A DNA stretch of 42,271 nt from Planctomycetota bacterium. GTDB taxonomy: Bacteria; Planctomycetota; Phycisphaerae; Phycisphaerales; SM1A02. Below, in pieces: positions 19,916 to 27,507 of the stretch; the stretch's first letter is position 1; each line of letters opens with the position of its first letter. Made by a program: the position numbers and the translations under genes. Below the pieces are notes generated by a model. It worked only from the letters and a program-made list of their open reading frames with translations, was not told the DNA's origin and made no database searches. Where the stretch lies: assembly GCA_022562915.1 (NCBI GenBank), contig JADFOJ010000023.1, positions 1 to 42,271 on the forward strand, given 5' to 3'.

Positions 19916-20527
19916 TCAGTCTTCGTCGTCCAGCACCGGCAGCGCATCGAGACCCGGCAGGCCGAAGACCTTCAGGAAGTTCGGAGTCGTGCCGTAGAGC
20001 ATGGGCCGGCCGGGCTGCTGAGCCCGGCCCGCGATCTTGATCAGGCGGCGCTCCAGCAGCGCCCGGAGGACCTCGCCGCAGGCGACACCGCGGATGGCCT
20101 CGATCTCGGCGCGCATGATCGGCTGGCGGTACGCGATGATCGACAGCGTTTCCAGCGCGGGCTGGCTGAGTCGGGCGTCGCGGTGGTCCTGCAGGAGTCG
20201 GCTCACCAGCGGCGCGAACGCCGGGAGCGTGAACAGTTGCCAGCCGCCCGCGACCCGCTGCGCGCGGAAGGCGCGGCCGGAGGACTCGTAGTCGCGGTTG
20301 AGCTCGTCGATCGCGGTCCGAACGCTCTCGTCGGCGGCCTTGCCCTCGAGACCGAGCAGTTCCGCGAGGCGTGCCTCGGACGACGGGCGGTTGCCGGAAA
20401 GCAGCAGCGCTTCGATGCGCGCCGGCAGGGGGAGTTCGGCGCAAACCTCCGGCCGGCGGTCGGCCTTTCCCTTGGGCATGGGCTTGATCTCCACCGACAG
20501 CGTCGCGGCGCTGCGATCCGGCTTCAC
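19916..20527 (-). CDS. scpB: Segregation and condensation protein B
   Basis: A 203-residue winged-helix protein that with ScpA and Smc forms the chromosome condensin. Conserved family text: ARIEALLLSGNRP, LSQPALETLSIIAYRQPIMR followed by AEIEAIRG, LLERRLIKIAGRAQQPGRP and YGTTPNFLKVFGLP. Length is normal. The start is GTG at 20527, overlapping the atpC stop by GTGA, so the two are translationally coupled. Its usual partner scpA is not in the window. Confidence 0.95.
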   Translation of the reverse strand: MKPDRSAATLSVEIKPMPKGKADRRPEVCAELPLPARIEALLLSGNRPSSEARLAELLGLEGKAADESVRTAIDELNRDYESSGRAFRAQRVAGGWQLFTLPAFAPLVSRLLQDHRDARLSQPALETLSIIAYRQPIMRAEIEAIRGVACGEVLRALLERRLIKIAGRAQQPGRPMLYGTTPNFLKVFGLPGLDALPVLDDED

Positions 20528-20961
20528 GATCCGTGCACCCTGGCGAGTGCCCTCGTGGCGAATCCCCGCTGCTGAAGACGCTCGAAGGTCCCAAGGTCCG
20601 CGCCGCCGGTGGGGATTCGCGCGGCGGCCTCGGCGATCAGGGCATTCGCCTGGTCGACCGACAGGTCCGCCGCCGGCGTCGCGCGGTCGGTCAAGAGGGT
20701 GAGCGCCCCGTCCTGCACCTGGGCGAAGCCGCTCTCCAGCAGGTACCAGCGGCTCCCGCCATCGGGACCGTCGATGCGCAGGGCGCCGATGCCCAGTTGG
20801 CTGAGAAGCGGCGACTGCCCGGCCATGACCCCGTGCTGGCCGTCCCATGCGGGAAACGAAACGTACTCGACCTGATCGTCGAAGACCGTCTCGGTCGGGG
20901 TGACGATGGAACAGTGAAAGGTAGCGGCCACGGGTGGCTCCGGCAGAGCGCGGGTCTGCAC
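20524..20961 (-). CDS. atpC: F1Fo ATP synthase epsilon subunit
   Basis: A 145-residue protein with the beta-sandwich N-terminal domain of the epsilon subunit: FHCSIVTPTETVFDDQVEYV, PAWDGQHGVMAGQSPLLSQLG, GALRI, then the GFAQV segment and a helical C-terminal end. It couples rotation of the central stalk to catalysis. It is the first gene of a minus-strand operon with scpB, and no other ATP synthase subunit is in the window, although atpD normally precedes it. It may be a second or relocated copy. The GTG start at 20961 is the furthest upstream; a start slightly later is possible. Confidence 0.9.
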   Translation of the reverse strand: MQTRALPEPPVAATFHCSIVTPTETVFDDQVEYVSFPAWDGQHGVMAGQSPLLSQLGIGALRIDGPDGGSRWYLLESGFAQVQDGALTLLTDRATPAADLSVDQANALIAEAAARIPTGGADLGTFERLQQRGFATRALARVHGS

Positions 20962-20992
20962 TGGTACGATGCTTCGGACAGTGTAGCATCCG

Positions 20993-21754
20993 ATGACCGA
21001 TTGTCACGACGAGCAGACGCACCCCGCCCTGGTGGCGCACCGCGGATACGCCGGCCGCTATCCGGAGAACACCATCGTGTCGATCCGGGCGGCACTGGAC
21101 GCCGGCGTCGGCGCCGTCGAGTTCGACGTGCAGTTCACCGCCGATCGCATCCCCGTCGTCCTGCACGACGCCAGTCTGCAGCGCACGGCCGGCGTCGACC
21201 GGGAGATCTTCGACCTGCCGCTGGCCCGGGCACGGGAGATCGAAGTGGGTGAGCCGCAGCGGTTCGGCGCCGCCTTTGCCGGCGTCACCATGCCCACGCT
21301 CGCCGAGGTGGTCGAGGTGCTCGGTGCGTGGCCGGACGCGACGGCGTTCGTCGAGCTCAAGCGGGAGAGCCTGCGCCGCTTCGGGGTCGCCGCGGTCGTT
21401 GACCGGGTGCTGGAGGACCTGCGGCCGGTCATCCCGCGGGCGGTGGTGATCTCGTTCGATCGGGAGGCGGTCGCCATGGCCCGGGATCGCGGGGCGGTCC
21501 GGATCGGCTGGGTGATCGATGGGTACGACGACACCGGCCGTGCCCTCGCCGAGGCGACCTCGCCTGAGTACCTGTTCTGTGACCGGCCGTTGGTGCCCGA
21601 CCCGCCGGAGCAGTTGTGGCCCGGTCCGTGGCGATGGGTGGTCTACGGCATCGAGACTGCCGAGGCAGCGGTCGAGATGGCCCGCCGCGGCGTGACCATC
21701 GTCGAGACCATGGCGGTCGCCGAGTTGCTGCACGACGAGCGGCTGGCGGTATAA
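20993..21754 (+). CDS. Glycerophosphodiester phosphodiesterase (GDPD)
   Basis: A 253-residue enzyme that splits glycerophosphodiesters into glycerol 3-phosphate and an alcohol. All catalytic markers are present: His16-Arg17 in AHRGYAGRYPENT, Glu43 and Asp45 in VEFDVQFT, and His58 in VVLHDA, followed by a Lys in VELKRES. It has no signal peptide, so it is a UgpQ-like cytoplasmic form. It is divergent from atpC and followed after 9 bp by a glutamine amidotransferase, so the two are probably one transcript, though no joint pathway is apparent. Confidence 0.93.
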   Translation: MTDCHDEQTHPALVAHRGYAGRYPENTIVSIRAALDAGVGAVEFDVQFTADRIPVVLHDASLQRTAGVDREIFDLPLARAREIEVGEPQRFGAAFAGVTMPTLAEVVEVLGAWPDATAFVELKRESLRRFGVAAVVDRVLEDLRPVIPRAVVISFDREAVAMARDRGAVRIGWVIDGYDDTGRALAEATSPEYLFCDRPLVPDPPEQLWPGPWRWVVYGIETAEAAVEMARRGVTIVETMAVAELLHDERLAV

Positions 21755-21763
21755 CGTCACACC

Positions 21764-22513
21764 ATGTTCGACACCGTTCGCTATCTGCTGCTGCAGGTGA
21801 GAAACGCCGACGACCCGATGGCGGGCCACGAGGTCGAGTGCTTTGCGCGGGCGCTGCGCTGCGCGCCGGAACAGATCCGCGAGTTCGACCTGATTGCCGG
21901 CAGCCCGTCGGAGGCCCAGCTCGATGCCGTGGACATCGTCCTGCTCGGCGGCAGCGGCGACTATTGCGTGTCCAGGGGCGGCGCATGGCTGGACCCGGCG
22001 CTGGAGACGATGCGGCGACTTCACGAGGCGAGCACGCCGACCTTCGCGTCCTGCTGGGGGTTCCAGGCGATGGCGCAGGCGCTGGGTGGCAGGGTGATCG
22101 CCGATCCGTTGCGCGCGGAGGTCGGCACCCACGAGGTGTACCTCACGGACCGGGGGCGCGAGGATCCCCTGTTCGGCCCGATGGCGGCCGCCGGGGAGTT
22201 CTTTCCCGCCCAGATGGGGCACGAGGATGTCGTGGATCGTCTGCCCGACGGCGCGGTGCTGCTGGCGAAGACGCGGCTCTCCAACCAGGCGTTCTACTTC
22301 CCCGGCAAGCCGATATACTGCACGCAGTTTCACCCGGAACTCGACCGCGAGAAGTTGCTCGATCGACTGCGCAAGTACCCGGCCTACATCGAGCGAATCA
22401 CCGGGATGCCGTACGATGAGTTCGTCGAGAAGCAGACCGGCGAGTCGTCCCACGCCGATGCGCTGCTGTTGCGTTTCGTGAAGCTCGTCATGAACGGCTC
22501 CCAGGCGATATGA
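21764..22513 (+). CDS. Class I glutamine amidotransferase (GMP synthase-like)
   Basis: A 249-residue stand-alone GATase with a complete triad: Cys97 in ASCWGFQAMAQALGG, His190 and Glu192 in CTQFHPELD. The fold markers LLGGSGDYCVSRGG and GTHEVYLTD fit GMP-synthase-like or gamma-glutamyl-hydrolase-type amidotransferases. It lacks a fused synthetase domain and no synthase partner is nearby. It could hydrolyse a gamma-glutamyl compound or supply ammonia to an unlinked enzyme. The ATG lies 9 bp after GDPD. Confidence 0.9.
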   Translation: MFDTVRYLLLQVRNADDPMAGHEVECFARALRCAPEQIREFDLIAGSPSEAQLDAVDIVLLGGSGDYCVSRGGAWLDPALETMRRLHEASTPTFASCWGFQAMAQALGGRVIADPLRAEVGTHEVYLTDRGREDPLFGPMAAAGEFFPAQMGHEDVVDRLPDGAVLLAKTRLSNQAFYFPGKPIYCTQFHPELDREKLLDRLRKYPAYIERITGMPYDEFVEKQTGESSHADALLLRFVKLVMNGSQAI

Positions 22514-22588
22514 ACCGGGAGACCGGAGACTTGCCTTGCGGCTCGATGCCCCGAAGAATGACTGTTCGGGATACTGGAGGACAAGGGT

Positions 22589-22960
22589 ATGGCGACGCTG
22601 ATCGTGATGAGTGGGCCGTGTGAGGGCAAGACCTATCCGCTGGAGTCGAGCAGCCCGGTCAGCGTCGGGCGCGATGACCAGTGCAGCTTCCAGCTCGTCG
22701 ACAACGAGATCTCGCGCCGGCACCTCCAGATCCGGTACGACCAGGACAAGCGCTGCCATTTCGCCGTGGACATGCGCAGCGCCAACGGCGTCTTCGTCAA
22801 CGGGGCACGGATCACCGGCGACCGTCACCTGGACGAGGGCGACGTCATCCGGATCGGCCAGTCCGAGATCCGTTACACCGAGGACGATGTCACGGATATA
22901 GACCTGGCGATGGAGCACTTCAAGAAGACCGACGAGTGGAAGCGCGGGACGACGTTCTAA
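22589..22960 (+). CDS. FHA domain protein
   Basis: A 123-residue protein that is essentially one forkhead-associated domain, which binds phosphothreonine peptides. The key residues are in place: Gly27-Arg28 (SVGRDDQCSF), Ser42-Arg-Arg-His45 (ISRRHLQI), Asn66-Gly67 and Asn71-Gly72 (ANGVFVNG). A good ribosome site GGAGGACAAGG precedes the ATG. It has no membrane segment, so it is a cytoplasmic adaptor. No Ser/Thr kinase is in the window. Directly after its stop begins a MITE-like element. Confidence 0.93.
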   Translation: MATLIVMSGPCEGKTYPLESSSPVSVGRDDQCSFQLVDNEISRRHLQIRYDQDKRCHFAVDMRSANGVFVNGARITGDRHLDEGDVIRIGQSEIRYTEDDVTDIDLAMEHFKKTDEWKRGTTF

Positions 22961-22970
22961 GCGCAGTGGT

Positions 22971-23083
22971 GGGTGGCACGGTCGAGCTTGCTCGCCCGTG
23001 TCTTCGGACGTCCCACCACGGCCGGGCCCGCCGGCTTCGCCGACGGTCTCAACCGTGCCACACCCACCGCTACAGGGACAGGG
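22971..23083 (+). repeat. 113-bp MITE-like element, copy 1
   Basis: Starts GGGTGGCACGGTCGAGC and ends with a near-inverted version of that sequence (ACCGTGCCACACCCACCGC), then TACAGGGACAGGG. An inverted copy of the same length lies at 27354-27466. The inner part CGAGCTTGCTCG is self-complementary. It carries no gene and lies between convergent genes. Confidence 0.85.
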
Positions 23084-23095
23084 CATCTGCTCCAG

Positions 23096-23572
23096 CTAAC
23101 GTTCTCTCATCATCCGCAGCGCGATCTCGTGGTTCCGGTATTTCGGCTCGTCGGTGACCTCCCGGATAACGTGGGCGGCCAGCCAGGGGGGAATGATGAC
23201 CGTGGTGTTCGGCGAGGGCAGTTCCACGTCGGCGAGGACCAGTTCAATCCCGTCGTAGTCGTCGATCTCCCAGACCAGGCTGCCCTCATTGATGCAGGAT
23301 CGCGTCTTGGCCAGGCGGCGCCCGGCGGTGCGCGGCCACATGGTCTCGAACTCGTCGGGGCTTATCCGGCGCTCGGTCTCGCGGCGCACGAGCCCCCGGC
23401 CCGTCTTGACGGTGTGCGTGTACGTCACGGTGCCGTCGGGCGCGACGCTCCGCCGCACTCGACCGGGTTCGTCCGCGAAGTACCCCTGCTCCAGTCGGTA
23501 CGCCCGCGCATCGGCGGGCAGGTCCGGCAGTTCGTCCAGCAGGTAAGTGCGCTCGATCTCCAGGTGGGACAT
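23096..23572 (-). CDS. CYTH domain protein
   Basis: A 158-residue member of the CYTH/triphosphate tunnel superfamily, which binds or hydrolyses triphosphorylated compounds. It opens LEIERTYLLDELP, where the usual ExExK becomes E-I-E-R. Charged strands follow: YFADEPGRVRRSV, YTHTVKTGRGLVRRETERRI, SCINEGSLVWEIDDYDGIEL and LADVELPSP. Alternating Glu and Arg on strands suit a tunnel fold. Substrate unknown; thiamine triphosphate, inorganic triphosphate and cAMP are all possible for the family. I chose the ATG at 23572, since the motif must be at the N-terminus. Confidence 0.88.
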   Translation of the reverse strand: MSHLEIERTYLLDELPDLPADARAYRLEQGYFADEPGRVRRSVAPDGTVTYTHTVKTGRGLVRRETERRISPDEFETMWPRTAGRRLAKTRSCINEGSLVWEIDDYDGIELVLADVELPSPNTTVIIPPWLAAHVIREVTDEPKYRNHEIALRMMRER

Positions 23573-23633
23573 CTCGCGGGATCGTACGGAAAAAAGCCGA
23601 GCCACACGCGCCGGCGCCGGGGTTCCGTGCGAG

Positions 23634-24050
23634 TCAGGATGGTCCATCCAGCATGATGAGCGCTGCCTCGGCCAGTCGGCGAATCGGCTGCGGCATCCTC
23701 TTGTCCGTCCCAAGCGACTGCAATCCCCGTTGCAAGGCGGACTCGGACTGGCGACTGATCCTGCAGCCGTGGTGCACGAGTGCCGCACCGATCGAGGCCG
23801 CATACAGGCGGGCGGCGATGCGGCGGTCCGCCGGGGATTCGCCGAGAATCCGCATGGTCTTGTAGACGTCCTTCGCTTTGCGGAGCGTCTCCAGCGACAC
23901 CGCCGAGTCGGTGAGCAGTTCGACCGCCGTGTTGTAGTTCGGGTCGATGTCCCGGGCCAACCAGTTGGCGGAGGCCATCGCCGGATCGAGGGAGGCTTCG
24001 ACCGCGGAACGCAGGACGTCGCTCAACTGCTGTCGCGAGACCATGCTCAT
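23634..24050 (-). CDS. Conserved planctomycete protein coupled to an ECF sigma factor
   Basis: A 138-residue, all-helical, soluble protein with no signal or membrane segment and no domain I can name with certainty. Conserved-looking stretches are YNTAVELLTDSAVSLETLRK, MRILGESPADRRIAARLYAA and SIGAALVHHG. Its ATG overlaps the TGA of the sigma gene upstream (ATGA), so the two are made together. It may be a regulator of that sigma factor, but lacks anti-sigma features such as a zinc motif or a membrane helix. Confidence 0.75.
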   Translation of the reverse strand: MSMVSRQQLSDVLRSAVEASLDPAMASANWLARDIDPNYNTAVELLTDSAVSLETLRKAKDVYKTMRILGESPADRRIAARLYAASIGAALVHHGCRISRQSESALQRGLQSLGTDKRMPQPIRRLAEAALIMLDGPS

Positions 24051-24850
24051 TTCGTTTGCTCCAGGTCCCGCAACAACTCGTGCAGCTCGTCCTCGATCTG
24101 CGACGGGTCGGCTACGGTCCGGCCGATTTCCTGGTACAGCGCACGAGCGAAGCGGCGCTTGACGGTGATCATCATGTTCGCCGCCTGGGACTCGTCCTTG
24201 AGATGCAACCGCTCGACCAGTGCGGCGTGGGCCGTGGGAGGTTCGTCGAGCAGCATCGGGCGCACGACCCGGTGCTCGAAGACCACCCAGTGCGCGCCCA
24301 GGCCGTCCTTCTCGCACTGGACCCGTACGTCGGTGAGCACCTGGCGAACCAGCGTGGCGCTCCAGTGGTGGCAGAACGCCTGTTCCGGCGTTTCGTCGGA
24401 GCTGGCCTGGTCCGGCCACGGCTCCAGGGGAAGTGGTCTCATGTCCACCCCGAACGTGCGTTGCCGGAGGTCGTGGCGGTGTTGCTCGCGGAGATAGTTC
24501 TGCACGGCGCCGAGCAGCAGCGTTCGGAAACGGCCCCGTTGCGGGTCGGCGTAGTCGCACAATCGCCGGCTGATGATGATGTCGCAGACGAAGCCCTGCG
24601 TCAGGTCCGTCGCCGCGTGAACGTCGCGGCCGGTACGCCGGATGTAGGCGTAGACCGCGGACCAGTAGCGGCGGACCAGCCGTTCCAAGGCATCGGCGGC
24701 AACCTGGCCATCCGCATCGGTGGTCTGGGCGATCATCGACCAGTCGGTGTGCGACGCTCCGCTGTCGATCAACTGCACCTTCGGGCTCCTGGCGGCATCG
24801 GCCCGGGGCGGGACGCTGCGGGGACCATCATTGCGGGGACCATTGCTCAT
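24047..24850 (-). CDS. ECF-type RNA polymerase sigma factor
   Basis: A 267-residue sigma factor of the type common in planctomycetes. Region 2 is seen in LERLVRRYWSAVYAYIRRTG and ATDLTQGFVCDII, with GRFRTLLLGAVQNYLREQH for the core-binding and -10 contacts. The second half holds a diverged region 4 (QAANMMITVKRRFARALYQE), where the usual helix-turn-helix is hard to see. It is translationally coupled to the helical protein at 23634-24050. The target promoters are unknown. Confidence 0.85.
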   Translation of the reverse strand: MSNGPRNDGPRSVPPRADAARSPKVQLIDSGASHTDWSMIAQTTDADGQVAADALERLVRRYWSAVYAYIRRTGRDVHAATDLTQGFVCDIIISRRLCDYADPQRGRFRTLLLGAVQNYLREQHRHDLRQRTFGVDMRPLPLEPWPDQASSDETPEQAFCHHWSATLVRQVLTDVRVQCEKDGLGAHWVVFEHRVVRPMLLDEPPTAHAALVERLHLKDESQAANMMITVKRRFARALYQEIGRTVADPSQIEDELHELLRDLEQTK

Positions 24851-24950
24851 ATGTATCTATGACGGTTTTCCGACGATCCTGCGCGGCTGTTGCGGATTTT
24901 GCCAAAGAAAGTCGGCGAGTCGCGTTTTTGGCCCATGCAGGGGTGGTCTC

Positions 24951-26147
24951 TCAGGACGATCCGACGGGAACCTGCTCGACGATCTCCAGTCCGAATCCGG
25001 CCAGGCCGGGCAGTCTCTTGGGGTGGTTGGTGATGATCCGCAGGCGGTGCAGCCCGAGGTCGCGCAGGATCTGGCTGCCGATGCCGAAGTCCCGCCGGTC
25101 CATCGGCTGGGCCCTGCCCGCCGGGCCGTCGCTGCGCGTGAGATCGGGCGTGTTGACATCGTCGGTCGCGGGCCGCCGGATCTGCTGGAGGCGACCGCGC
25201 AGGTCCTCGCCGATCCCTTCGGGCCGAAGATAGATCAGCGTCCCAAGGCCCGCGTCATGGATCATTCTCAGTGACGCCCGCAGGATCTCGCCGCTGCGGT
25301 TGCTCGTCTCGTCGAAGATGTCACCGAGCAGGTCGCGGCGGTGCATTCGGACCAGCACGGGCTCGGTGATCTCCCGGGCGTGCCCGTTGCCGCCGAGGCT
25401 GCCGATGCCGCCCACGGTGAGCGCCAGGTGCGGCAGCGCATCGATCGTGCTCCGGTAGGCGATGAGGTTGAAGTGCCCGTACGGCGTCTCGATCGGCGTG
25501 CCGCCGGTCGGATCGAGCCGCTCGATGAGTTGTTCGCGAGCGAGGCGGTACTCGATGATCTGCTCGACGGAGCACATCTTGAGCCCGTACTGCTCGCACG
25601 TTGCCTCCAGGTCGGGCATCCGCGCCATCTCACCGTCGTCACGGACGATCTCGATGATGAGGGCGCTGGGGCGAAGCCCGGCGAGCCGCGCGAGATCCGT
25701 CGAGCCTTCCGTCTGGCCGGTGCGCGCGAGCACGCCGCCGTCGCGGGAGCGCAGGGGGTTGATGTGCCCCGGCCGGACGAGGTCGTCCGGCGACGAGTCC
25801 GGATCGATGATCAGGCGGATCGTCCTGGCGCGGTCGGTCGCCGAGATTCCCGTGCCCACGCCGTGTCGAGGGTGGCCGTCGACGCTGACGGTCATCGCGG
25901 TCATGCGCAGGCTCGTGTTGGCCGACGCCTGCGGGACGAGGTCGAGGCGGTCGCAGTCGGCTCCGGTGAGCGCCAGGCAGAGGTAGCCGCCGCCCACGCG
26001 GGTCATGAAGTTGATCACCTCGTTGCTCACCTTCTCGGCGGCGCACACGAAGTCCCCTTCGTTCTCGCGGTTCTCATCGTCCACGAGCACGATGATGCGG
26101 CCGGCACGAAGCTCGTCGAGGATCTCCGGGATGGGTGACAGTGCCAT
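24951..26147 (-). CDS. RibBA-like protein with degraded active sites
   Basis: A 398-residue protein with the layout of bifunctional 3,4-dihydroxy-2-butanone 4-phosphate synthase / GTP cyclohydrolase II. The RibB domain (1-205) has VDDENRENEGDF, GTGISATDRARTI and RPGHINPLRS, but the motif normally GHTEA reads GQTEG: the His (His153 in E. coli, a metal ligand) is Gln, codon CAG. In the second domain the zinc region normally HSECLTGD...RCDC reads HRRDLLGDIFDETSNRSGE, lacking all three Cys. The segment normally EGRGIGL is PEGIGEDL. The second half is thus probably inactive as a cyclohydrolase, like described RibBX proteins; the first half is doubtful. The frame extends upstream, but the ATG at 26147 fits the family start. 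Confidence 0.88.
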   Translation of the reverse strand: MALSPIPEILDELRAGRIIVLVDDENRENEGDFVCAAEKVSNEVINFMTRVGGGYLCLALTGADCDRLDLVPQASANTSLRMTAMTVSVDGHPRHGVGTGISATDRARTIRLIIDPDSSPDDLVRPGHINPLRSRDGGVLARTGQTEGSTDLARLAGLRPSALIIEIVRDDGEMARMPDLEATCEQYGLKMCSVEQIIEYRLAREQLIERLDPTGGTPIETPYGHFNLIAYRSTIDALPHLALTVGGIGSLGGNGHAREITEPVLVRMHRRDLLGDIFDETSNRSGEILRASLRMIHDAGLGTLIYLRPEGIGEDLRGRLQQIRRPATDDVNTPDLTRSDGPAGRAQPMDRRDFGIGSQILRDLGLHRLRIITNHPKRLPGLAGFGLEIVEQVPVGSS

Positions 26148-26193
26148 GCGCCGGTAGTGTAGGGCCCGCGCGGTTGTTCCGTACCATGGCCCC

Positions 26194-27345
26194 ATGCTGA
26201 CCGCGAAGCAGAAGGCCGAGCACCGGCGGTGGCTCACCGCACTGACGGGTATCCCTACAGCCTCGGCGTGCGAGCAGCGGGTCGTCGAGTGGGTCGTCGA
26301 GTGGGTCTCCGGGCGCCGCAATCTCTCGCTGCGGCGCGATGCGGCCGGCAACCTCGTCATCACTCGGCGGGGCGCCGATCCTTCCCGACCGATTTTCATC
26401 ACGGCCCACCTCGACCACCCGGCGTTCGTCCTGCGTCGCCGAATCGACGAGCGCACCGTCGAACTGGAGTTCCGCGGGGGAGTCCATGATCCCTATTTCA
26501 GCGACGCGAAGATCGAGATCTTCGGCGCCGATGGCCGGGCATACCGCGCCGCCGTGGTACGGCTGGAGCCCGACGCGCGGCCGTTCAAGCGGGTCGTGGC
26601 GGTCCTGCGCGCCCCGGCAGAGTTGAACCGAGGCGACGTGGCACGGTGGGCGCTGCGCGGCCGCGGCGCGTCGCCGGTCATCGCCGGCGGGCGACTGTAT
26701 GCGCCGGCGTGTGACGACCTCGCGGGCGTCGCCGCGGCGCTGTGCACCCTGGACGTCCTGCGCACCGGCACGAGTGCCGCGCACGTCGGCGTGCTGCTGA
26801 CTCGCGCCGAGGAGATCGGTTTCGTCGGCGCCATCGCCGCCTGTAAACACCGCACCGTGCCGAAGCGGGCCCGGTTGATCTGCCTGGAGAATTCGCGCAG
26901 CTACCCGGAGTCGCCCATCGATGCCGGGCCGATCCTGCGAGTGGGCGACAAGCTCAGTGTGTTCAGCCCCGACCTGACGAATCGCCTGAGCCGGTTGATG
27001 GCGGACTTTCAGCGGGACAACCCCGGGTTCAAGGCGCAACGCAAGCTCATGCCCGGTGGAACCTGTGAGGCGTCCACCTTCAGCGCGTACGGGTACGAGT
27101 CGACGTGCGTCTGCCTGCCGCTGGGCAACTATCACAACATGGTGGACATCGACGGCGTGCTCGCCGGCAAGCGGCCGGCCAGGGTCGGGCCGGAGCACAT
27201 CTCGCTGGCTGACTTCCACGGCATGGTCGAGCTGCTCGTGCACTTTGCGCGGCGACTCGACGCGGGCCGGCCCCTTGACCTGGCCGGGCACATGGACGGC
27301 TACTACCGAAAGCACGGACGGCTGTTGCAGACAGGGGCGGGCTAG
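26194..27345 (+). CDS. M42-like zinc aminopeptidase
   Basis: A 383-residue metallopeptidase of clan MH. The metal and catalytic residues are His72 and Asp74 (TAHLDHPAF), Asp174-Asp175 (PACDDLAGVAAAL), the Glu pair 206-207 (TRAEEIGFVGA), Glu232 (CLENSRS) and His314 (GNYHNMVDI). The set matches the M42/M28/M20 co-catalytic pattern. An insertion after residue 80 matches the small beta domain of M42 enzymes. It has no signal peptide, so it is a cytoplasmic peptidase. Divergent from the RibBA-like gene, with 46 bp between. Confidence 0.85.
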   Translation: MLTAKQKAEHRRWLTALTGIPTASACEQRVVEWVVEWVSGRRNLSLRRDAAGNLVITRRGADPSRPIFITAHLDHPAFVLRRRIDERTVELEFRGGVHDPYFSDAKIEIFGADGRAYRAAVVRLEPDARPFKRVVAVLRAPAELNRGDVARWALRGRGASPVIAGGRLYAPACDDLAGVAAALCTLDVLRTGTSAAHVGVLLTRAEEIGFVGAIAACKHRTVPKRARLICLENSRSYPESPIDAGPILRVGDKLSVFSPDLTNRLSRLMADFQRDNPGFKAQRKLMPGGTCEASTFSAYGYESTCVCLPLGNYHNMVDIDGVLAGKRPARVGPEHISLADFHGMVELLVHFARRLDAGRPLDLAGHMDGYYRKHGRLLQTGAG

Positions 27346-27353
27346 CGCAGGTT

Positions 27354-27466
27354 CCCTTTGCCTGTAGCGGTGGGTGCCACGGTCGAGCGAGTCCGCCACA
27401 GGCGGACGAGTTCGCCCGTGGTGCGACGTCCCAAGACACGGGCGAGCAAGCTCGACCGTGCCACCC
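27354..27466 (-). repeat. 113-bp MITE-like element, copy 2 (inverted)
   Basis: The reverse complement aligns with 22971-23083 over the whole length, with the same start GGGTGGCACGGTCGAGC and similar end. This copy has better terminal inverted repeats and an internal hairpin GTCCGCC-TGT-GGCGGAC. It starts nine bases after the peptidase stop. Confidence 0.85.
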
Positions 27467-27507
27467 ACCCTTCCGCGGAGACCGTTTCGGAGCGCTCGCA
27501 ACAGTCT

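Noticed and set aside
21764-22513. PabA partner for PabB
   Set aside because: The nucleophile context and fold text are GMP-synthase-like, and the gene is 7 kb away beside GDPD.
19916-23086. One open minus-strand frame of more than 1000 codons
   Set aside because: Only the last 203 codons (scpB) are real; the rest is antisense to GDPD, amidotransferase and FHA genes.
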